DNA of 64,000 nt, taken from contig CM037857.1 in NCBI GenBank assembly GCA_021292105.1, positions 42,773,464-42,837,463 on the forward strand. Reading direction: 5' to 3'. Source of the DNA: Anadara kagoshimensis (taxonomy: Eukaryota; Mollusca; Bivalvia; Arcoida; Arcidae). The notes beneath the pieces were generated by a model. The model was not told the DNA's origin, ran no database searches, and was given only the letters and a program-made list of their open reading frames with translations. The position numbers and the translations under genes were made by a program. Shown piece after piece: positions 1 through 10,100 of the stretch. The stretch's first letter is position 1; every line of letters begins with the position of its first letter.

Positions 1-900
1 CGGAAATGACGTCGACGGATATCATTTTGGGAAAGAAGTCGCTAAAGGGGCCAGTTTACGGTTTTTACGGATGTCGGTTCTCAGTTGGTCTAGCAAGTTT
101 GCATAGTGCACTTCAGTTATTTACTTTTTTTGGGTAAAGTCCAACATAATTACACCTTTTGCGTCTCAAAATACTGTGGCCATCATCTTGCCAGCATATG
201 GTTGTGTCTTGAACTTCTTTGGTCTTGGGGACCAAGTCCCTACCCCTTGACGGCTTGAGTTTTATTCCGTCTGGCTCATAATAAGGAACCTAAGTCTCAC
301 CTACAGTCATCAGAATTCAATAAGTCACTTTTCTATACGGTGATGCATACTGATGCTCTGGTTGTCATTTGCTCATCAATAAGAGTTTTGGGGACCCAGC
401 GGGCTTTTAGCTTGTGCATTGCAAACGACCATGTAAGAATGTTAAAACGCAATCATGTCAAATGCCTAATACCTGCGCAATTTCTTCCAATTGAATTCGT
501 CTACCAAAGTATACCAGATCATGAATTTAGTTACACATTTTTGTCGGTGCATCCAATTGTCTTCCAGATCTGGCCTCATCTTCTAAAGACGTTAGATAAC
601 GTGTTTGAATCTCCCTACCCATAATTTTACCTGATGGTGCAGAAGACCCATAAACATCGGCAAGCTCACCTTGTATTTTCTTGCCTGTTTACCTTTTAAA
701 TTCAAGTACAGAATCACTGCACGGTCTTCAACTTTAGATGGCAAGAATAGCCATGTTTGATATTCAATATGACTAGATACACGTGCAATTTTATATCCAG
801 GTAAAGCATGTATTGAAACGAGGCACGAAAATCATGACCGTGTCGGACAATCGGAAATGGGATAAGATGGTTACTCATTGACTCGCCGTTGTTCATAAAA
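1..900 (-). pseudogene. Decayed mariner-type transposase (left part cut by window edge)
   Basis: Read on the minus strand with frame changes, this stretch gives the order of motifs of a mariner (IS630/Tc1/mariner) transposase. Near 720-640 is an N-terminal piece like RAVILYLNLKGK; near 600-560 is SLEDEARSGRQLDAPT; near 420-370 is KLKARWVPKTLIDEQ; near 285-250 is VGETWVPYYEPDG (the catalytic-Asp region, with Gly-Glu-Thr in place of Asp-Glu-Thr); near 150-20 is GVIMLDFTQ followed by NLLDQLRTDIRKNRKLAP. Stops and frameshifts interrupt every frame, so it cannot encode an active enzyme. The terminal inverted repeats were not resolved, so the right limit is approximate. It lies in the intron upstream of the first visible ENTPD exon. 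The family call is firm, the subfamily is not. Confidence 0.8.
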
Positions 901-1011
901 TTTTAGCGAGGGAAACTTGATTGCAGATTAAATTTGTATATCATAACAATTAAATGATAGCGGTTGTCGGTATAAAAAACAACAACAAAGACATATTATT
1001 TTATGTTTAAG

Positions 1012-1180
1012 AGCTAAAAACAGAACTGCCAGCGAAGAAATTTTACAAGTTATACGGGAAACTACTTCGAAATACCCATTTCATTTTTCCAATAACAAAA
1101 CACAAGTTCGGATATTGTCAGGTGTTGAGGAGGCTCTATTTTCGTGGACCACCAGTAACTATGTAGCGGGGGATTTACAG
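1012..1180 (+). CDS. ENTPD: ENTPD visible exon 1 (ACR3)
   Basis: Encodes AKNRTASEEILQVIRETT...YPFHFSN...SGVEEALFSWTTSNYVAGDLQ, the segment just after ACR2 through ACR3 with its catalytic glutamate. The donor is CAG|gtaaaa at 1181. The acceptor AAG at 1009-1011 is the best guess and implies a phase-2 intron upstream. The start is less certain than the end. Confidence 0.75.
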
Positions 1181-4100
1181 GTAAAACAATAAATACAACA
1201 AGTGTTAATTGATGTCATTATACTTTGTTCTCAATACGAAAATTGGTCAGTCCAAATGAGGTCGAAAATAGAAAAATGGCCTCTTTTCGAAACGGATTGA
1301 CATTATACATTCTATGTACCCTAGAGTCCCATATTATTTAATGACCTCTTTCCGAAACGGAGTGACATAATACATTATATTTACCCTAGAGTCCCATATA
1401 TTTTTACCCCCCCCCCCCCCGTCCGTCAGTCCATCATAAGTTTTTCGCAATAATTAAGTTGAGTTTTGGAATGCGAGTCAACTCAAGTTTACCTGTTGTG
1501 TTCGATCCGCTTATTTTAACGAAAATAACAGCCTTTTGTCTTTAATCATTTTGTTGAAATAACAGGTTCCGCTTCTAAACGTTTGCAGATATTAAACTGA
1601 CTCCACCACAATGAGAATACAGATCAAGTTTACGTTTCGTTCCGCTCTGATGATTTTTAGGACAATTACGGTATTTGATATAAACTTATACTGCAAGAAC
1701 AGTTTTACGCGGTTTTTCCTAAACTATTAAACTGATTTTTGGTACGTTAGTTTACCACAGTGTGTGTGAGATCAAGTTTACGTTTTGTTCTGCTCCGCGT
1801 TTTACTGTAATTACAGCCCTTCTCCCGTAGTTAAGACCCGTTCAACTCGGGATATTTATTGTAAAAAGGTCCAATATTTGGGAACGTGTGGTATGTGTGC
1901 TCACCAACTAAGTTTCTTTCACAGGAAGTGTTTGCGCCACAAATTCCCGGAACATCGTCTTTTTTTACGGGAAAGCGTAATTATTGTATATGATACAAAC
2001 AAAAGTTTAAACTCTAACGTTCTGTAGTATCACGTGGTATGCTGTTAAACTTATTATTCCATAGAGAATACGCTACAGTTTGTTTTAAAAAAGCCATGAT
2101 CTTTGAAAAATTAGCATTGGAGACAAGGCAATAATTCGGTCAATCTATCATCTCCAAATATGCCTGTATATATTTCAGGCAAAACCAGAACAATCGAGCA
2201 ACCATAAACTTAATTTCAGCAAGAATACAGCTGGTGACAGTACCATTGGTGCCCTTGACCTTGGAGGAACATCTACACAGATAGCATTCCATCCGGACAA
2301 TTCAATTATTATTCCTCAAAATTACAACAGAAATATAAAACTATATGGATTGGTGAATGACTTATATTCCAACAGTTATAATTGTTATGGGGTTGTTGAA
2401 GTTTTCCGCATGTACAAAGCACTGTTAGTCACGGTACGTATTATTAATGGAAGAACGCAGTTTTCGTCATTTTAGTCGTTATAAAAACGGCTTAATTTAT
2501 TTACATGATAATCATTATTTTACTATGTTCAATGTACATTAATCTTTATCTAAAGCAATGCTTTACAAATCAAAGCAGGCTTGTTTTGAAAAAAAAAACT
2601 AACCAAAGAACAGATCAAATTTGAAAACAATTTTTCCAGCGTCAAATTAAACATAGTTTTCTACAAATAATAATGTCACACACTCACGATGTGTAACCAC
2701 CAAACGTTTTTTCCTATACTTGAATATGAGGTTATACATAGGTATGCAGGTATATAACACAACGACAACGATTTGGTTGTTCACATATTAATATAAACAT
2801 TTTAATTTCATTACTAGTTTATAGTGTGTGCAGCAAAAGTCAGTATGATAAACAAATTCTCCCTCTTTTCCATCCATCCTATGTTACACTGTACTGGAAT
2901 AGTCCGCCCACGATCTGATGGCACAATCAACAACAAGTCCATTCTATGAAATAGGTGTGAAAGGTTATCTAAATAAATTGTCTACCAACTTGGATATATC
3001 CATCCCAGTACAAAAGAATTTTGCCCTGAATTTGTTTATAGTGTTCAGTTCCCTTTTTACAATAATAGACTGATAGAAATATTGTAAACACTCTGCTATC
3101 AGATCATGGACGACCTATAGTTCTCGTTTTGTTGCTATCAGATCATGAACGACCTATAGTTCCCGTTTTGTTGCTATCAGATCATGGACGACATATAGTT
3201 CCTGTTTTGTTGTTTTTTTCCAAAAAAATAGAACCAGTTGACAATGTATTGTAGTTACTTGGTAACGACTTTGTTGTAAATTCTATTTCAGAACCAGAAC
3301 TACAAGTCATATATAATGAGCCCATGTGGACATATTGGTTACACATTTAACCAGTCATATTCCGAGATTTTTGAAGCTCCTTGTACGAAAAACGTTTCCA
3401 GTAAACAGAATCATGATTTACTTAAGGTATAGATATAAATAGAGCGGAATGTTCATTTCAACAACCTCATTTATATTGAGTCGGTCAGAGAGGCGCTTTT
3501 TCGTAGGACCACTCGGTCACCACCAAGGGCCCTTGAGACAAGAATAACTTGGTGTAAGCTTTGAACCATATATAAGAACTTATATCACCAAACCTTGTGA
3601 GTGAGCGTTATTCTTCAATGTTGATAGAGTTTTGAAGTGTTTCGAGTTGAGTTCTGTTTTGATGCAGTAAGAGTACGCGTTTAGTCATGTGACGGATATT
3701 ATAGTCCAGATATTAATTCGTATAAGAGCAATAAACCAAGAAGAGGCCCATTTAAATTATATTTTGAAAGTTCACTAATTCTGATGGTTTTTTACAGGAC
3801 AAAATTTTCACATTTAAAGGAAGTGGCGACATTAAGCAATGTCAAGTTATGGTCCAGCATCTGTTTGATTTTATGGATTGTAATTATTCACATTGTGGAT
3901 TTAATGGTCAATACCAGCCACCTTTGTATGGCCAGTACTATGTAAGTAATACATTACAGTACATACCTGTCGAAAGTTTAAAACTACTATTGTTCCAGTA
4001 ACTTAGATAGTCGATTTATCTTTTATATAAAATCAAGTATTGTAATATTGGTACTTATTTTGATATCCCTGTAAATAAAATCATATCACCTATCAAACCT

Positions 4101-7100
4101 ATAAGGTTTGCTGACTTGAATTTGAATTACAAAGCAGGTACATAACGGAACTTTTGTCGTTTTTCATTACAGAGAAAAACCAATGTGTTGTATATATACC
4201 TAAATGTACCTCAGATAGGCGTATATCACACCTGGTTGACCTGCATACTCATTATTACCACAGGGGTAAAACAAGGTTGTCTTTCAGGTGTGCAGTTCGG
4301 GTTTTACTCGTGCTCTTGTATATGTATAATAATTACCCTTCATGCAATGCTCTAAATTTGCATACGAGGCACAAATAACGAGAGGGCATATGTGCAATGT
4401 TTGAAAAACAACTAATTTTCGGTATGTAGAGCAAAAACAGAGGACTGTAGAACACTAATTTTTTTACATTTAATTGGGCTTTTATATTTTAGATTCAAAA
4501 TGTATAACACTGAACATAAATCATTAAACATAAAAGCTTAATCGATGAAAAAGCGACTATCTAAGTTCCCTGGAACAATAGTAAGTTAACGAGTTACCCT
4601 TGAATTATTGGTTCAACTCGGTCGCTCGTTTCCTATATCTCGGTATACTATATACAATACTGTAATGTATTTAATTTCGCGTGTATTTTTTTTTTTTGCG
4701 GCAGAGTATTTAGACATATCTGCATAGTTAAATTTTCGCGTTTTTTAAATATGCTCTATAACATAATAAGTAAAATATGATTTTCCCTTTGTAGTAATTT
4801 TCGCGGGAAACAAACGACAGCGAATATACCGCGAAAATAAGCCCGTTTCCAGTATATCTTACAGTACCTATTTGGAAGTTATCTATATCTCATACAGTCT
4901 CAGACCACTGCGGTAGCTCAGTTGGTAGAGTGCTCGCTCCGTAAGTGGGAGGTCGTGGGTTTGAGCCCCGACCGTGTCTGACCCAAGACTTTAAAGTGGG
5001 TAGTAGCTGTTCTTTCGCCAAGCACTCGGCATTACGAAATGAAACCCACGGTTCTTTCGGATGGGAAATTAAAATAAACGATGTTCCTTGTCACGGTAGG
5101 CTTGGCACGATAAAGAAGCCTGCTGTAAAATGCCATCAGCGCAACGCACGGGCAAAATTTCTGCACCTTCACCTATAACTGGTGACGTCTCGATATAAGT
5201 GAAATATTCTTGACTGGGACGTTAAACACCATTACTCAACTCAACTCATACAATCTCAGACAAACGGCAGCTGAGCATCGACCCCTTTTTGTTAGCTCAT
5301 TGTTAAACTTTTGCCATGTCTGTACTCTACAGCATATCAAATAATTAGCATAATGGTAAACTAGTTGGATAACTGGAAAAAACGTAGTCAATGGACTGAA
5401 TAACACCAAACAAGAGAACGTACGACACATCCAAGAATATTTAACTCATATCAAGATGCCACTAGCTAAAGGTGAAGTGGCAGTAATTTTGACCTTAGCA
5501 ATGCGCTTAGGGCAATGTACAGGATGGGTTCTATCACATGTCACTGCCACGCTTGTTTCGATTTAAATATCTTTTTTGGAAGCTCCCCATGACTTGCATT
5601 TCTGAAATCTGAGTGCTTGACGAAAGAACAGTCACTACTTATTTTTTGTGTCTTTGTCAGACCCGGTCAAGATTCGATCCCACAACCTCCAATATACAAT
5701 CATGTGACTGAAGTTCATCTAGTCTACATTTTCACAGTTTAATATACATTATGAGACAGTCACAAAATAATAAGTTAGCGAATCGCACCACGATAATTAA
5801 ACAAAAGAACAAATACCCGGACCAGAACCTCGTTTTAAAACATAAATACATAGGATATTCGACTAAAACAAAGCTACTGTCAGAACCGTTCTGTTTGTGA
5901 CAGTTAAGTTACGCTTTTTCCCCATGGAACACCAAATAAATCTGAATAAAAATTTATAATATTATTTTACTTGAACCTAGTCGTAACAGGAAATCTGTGT
6001 GCGCACCCGTGATTAGCGTAGAATATTTCTGTACAGAGCAAAACGTTGGCGCTATGGGAATTTAACATGTTGAAAAACCAGGCAAATGGCGGACCCTGTT
6101 GCGCATATGACGTAAAACGTCAATAAGGACACCACTTTCTGTATAAACATTTTCATTTTTGCCATAGTGCCAACATTTTCCTTTCCACAGAAATACGTTA
6201 AGACAATCGCGGACGAGCATACAGATTTTCAGTTACGACAGCCACAAGTAAGTGAATAATATCATGTTTTATTTAGATTTATTCAATTTTCTATGGAAAA
6301 AGTGTAACTTCACTGTCACAAACAGACCGGCTCTGACACTTATAACACGCCAAAACTTATACATCAAACTAGCAATATACATACCAGATCCACCACGGAC
6401 AACCAAAATCAATGCACAAAAAAATAAAGCATCAATTTCCTTCCATCACATATTCATATAATTCTACATATGGTTTATATTTTATTTCAGGCGTTCTCTA
6501 ACTTTTATTTAGAGATGGAATTTTTAAGGGATAACTTACAGCTTAAGTTTACCAATTTCAAAACCAATTTGAAAGACTTTACACAGAGTGTGAAATTATT
6601 ATGCCATAAAAACTGGACAGAGGTAAGTAAGCAATTTGGACATGGACCAATAATAAATATAATCATAGTTTACAATAATAAACTCGTTGAATAAATTCAA
6701 TATTACATAAACACGCATGCAAGATTCTCTATTTATTATCCGCCGCAACCAGATGTCAGGGAGATTGTCATGTATAAATATATTGAATAATATAATAAAT
6801 TCAAAAGTAGCTCATGCCAAATATATAAGACCCTGGGTTGAGATCTCCTTATCTTATATGGCCAGTAACGATTGATTCATTTTCTCACACCTTATTCTTT
6901 TTTTTAAATCATTAAAAGCTTCTAGGGTCACAGAAAACAGCTGCTTATTCAGGCGTAGAATGTATCCTGTCTCAACCCTAGGACGAGACAAGTAAATCCC
7001 ACATGGGTAAAAACAAGGGATTTGCATGTTACAGGTGTGAGAAATAGTAATACCGTTTGATTGTGTGTACATGTATATTTTGGTTTCCGTAATCTGATTG

Positions 7101-10100
7101 AGCTGTATCTTGGTGGTCTTTTGATTTATTGTGGTGTTTAGTGGTATGAAATTTCTTTACAACAGCTTTATAACATTTCGAAAAAAAACTAAATAAATGA
7201 CTATTAAAACATTATTTATGTACGGATTTTGTCGAAATTGTAAACATAGAAAATAGGAGTCGGGGTATTAAACATATTTATTAGGTTTTTCGTAAGTGTT
7301 ATTAAGTGTATCGCTGTTACTTTAGTTAGCAAAAACTTATAAATATCCATTACAGCCTTGCTTATGTACCGATTTCGTAATAATTCATAAACGTACAAAA
7401 TAGAGCTCTGGGTATTAAACATAAACATATGTAACAGTTTCTACGTTAATTTTTGTTAGTTTGTCTAGTATTTACGCAATAAGCTTAAAGGTGTATTTTC
7501 AGCCTAACCTTTTGATAACCTTCTCTGAAAGTACAAATGTAATGAAAAAAATTTGGCGTGGAAGCCTCTTGAGTGGTAAAGGTTAAAAATTGTAACCGAC
7601 ATGTCCGTTCGAAATAAAAAAAAATGTACCTGTTACTATAAAGGACAAAAAAGAGCCCTATCCATGTACCCATTTTGTTGAGATTTTAAACATATAAAAA
7701 AGAACTCGGGATATTAGTTTTTGTAACAATTTGTCCATAAAAAGTTTTATTTTGCGTGATGTTTGTGTAGTATACAGCCTTATAGTGCTGCCATGTGCTA
7801 CTTTGGAGTTTATATAGGATAACGCTTTCAAAAGTAACACATGGCAATTTATTGTTATATACCATTTTTTGAATGTATTTTATGATTAATAAATAAAAAA
7901 AATCATATATGACAGTGTATCCAAGATGACGGTCATTACTGTTAATAAAAAAAATTACAGCTTTATTTATAATAAGATTTTGTTGAAATTTCAAACATAG
8001 AAAATATAACTTTAGGTGTTCAACATATTTAACAGTTTTTTTTGTAAAATATTTAGTTTGCGAAATATACTGTATCCAAGATGGCAACTGTTACTATAAA
8101 TAGCAAAAACCTGTTAATTGCAATTACAGTCTTGTTTACGTACCCATTCCGTTAAAAATTTAAACATAGAACTCCGGGTATTAATCTTGTGTAAAAGTTT
8201 TTCTATTAAATGTTAGCTTGTGAAATATTTACGCAAATTGCAAATTAAATGTGTTTTAAGCATAAATCCTTCAAATCTTCTTCACTAAAAGTGTTTGGCT
8301 CATTGAAAGAAAAAATTGGATCGGAAGGTTCTTGGATGATAGAGATTAGAAATTGTATCCGAAACAATGGAAGAAATGACAAACCACGCAAAACCGGACT
8401 AAAAATTACAAATAAAGTGGAACACTAATTATATGTTTTTTATATGTTTTTTTTATTTTTGACAGGGCACTGTCACAAATGCTCATTGGTGTGGTTTTAG
8501 ATCTATTAAATTACCAAACCACCCAACTCATTTTACAAGCAGTGGTCCATAAAGCATATTTCACTTTGTATGGGATTTATTGATGTTCACCTTATTTGGA
8601 CTTGCTTAACTTCCAAAGAAACGGATGCTGGTATACGCGCACTTGCTAGGATATTTCAACAGTTTTTGTATTTATGTTACAAACCGACAGATAAATTAAA
8701 ACCATAAATTTTTAATATGAAGACCATTGATTTCTTTATTATTATAATTATTATTATTCCTTTGGTATAGAATATGTTTTGAATAGAATTTTCAAAATTC
8801 AGTAAAGATTTTGGAAAATTGTCATATTTTAATTTTTCATCTTGTAAACATTAAACATTATTCTTGTAAAACTGGTATAGACAAACAATATTGACCTTTC
8901 CGTTGACCTTTATTTTAAATACAAAGTCGAACCTGCCTTAAAGGCCACCTATATATAAGGACCACCTGCTTATAAAAGTCATTAAAGTTGTATCCTAATT
9001 GTTCTTTATCCATATTATTTGAACCTGTTTATAAAGGCCACCTGCCTATAAAGGCCATTTTTACTGGTTCCCTTGGGTGGTCTTTATATACAGGTTTGAC
9101 TATATTTTAATTAACTGCAAAAATTCTAACACTACCAATGTATTAGGTAGATTCTTTTACATTTATATGAATATTCGGAACGAAAGGTCAATCGAACAGG
9201 TCATTGTTTTTTCCTATACCAAATGTTTCATTTTTATTTAGGTCATGGAGATGAAGACAGCTTTCCCAGAGGCATTGCCTTTGTATTGTTTTGGTGGCCA
9301 ATATATCCACACATTACTGACTCAAGGATTCAAGTTTAATGAATCTACATGGAACAATATTAGTTTTGTGAACAAGGTAAGTTTGATGGCCAATCTATCA
9401 ACCCATCATGATTCAACGATTCAAGTTTGATGAATCTACGTGCAACAATATTAGTTTTATGAACATGGTAAGTTTGATGGCCAATATATCCATACATTAT
9501 TGATTCAAGGATTCAAGTTTGATGAATCTACACGTAACAATATTAGTTTTATGAACATGGTAAGTTTGATGGCCAATATATCCACACATTATTGATTCAA
9601 GGATTCAAGTTTGGTGAAGCTACGTGGAACAATATAAGTTTTGTGAACAAGGTAAGATTGGTGGCCAATAAAAACTAGCAAATAACACAGGCTATAGGTA
9701 AACAACATTGACCTGTCCGCTTGACCTTTCATTATTATTATTCATATAGGACGATCCACTCAACCCATGAGTAGTATCAAGATTCGCAGTTAATACATAT
9801 ACACATTGCCCATGATTAGTGTTCACATTATATAGACGAAGTTTACATGCGTGATCACTATTCTTAAATTAACTCGTCCATAATGAATATTTAAATCAAT
9901 GGTCAAGTGGACAGGTCAGTGTTGTTTGCCTTTACTGGCACATATGTTTTGGTTGTCAATACTAGTATTTATTGCAGATGGCAAAGTGTTAGCGTATGTA
10001 TGTGTCTTAAATGTTTTAGTATAGGTTAACAACATTGATCTGTCCGTTTGACCTTTCATATAAATATTCATTATGGACAGGCAAATGTAAGTAATAAGGA

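Noticed and set aside
340-624. 94-codon plus-strand frame as a gene
   Set aside because: It is the antisense of the decayed mariner transposase, whose motif order on the minus strand is clear.
4910-4985. Possible functional tRNA gene
   Set aside because: A and B boxes are present, but the acceptor-stem halves do not pair, SINE body follows, and the same unit is dispersed at five sites.
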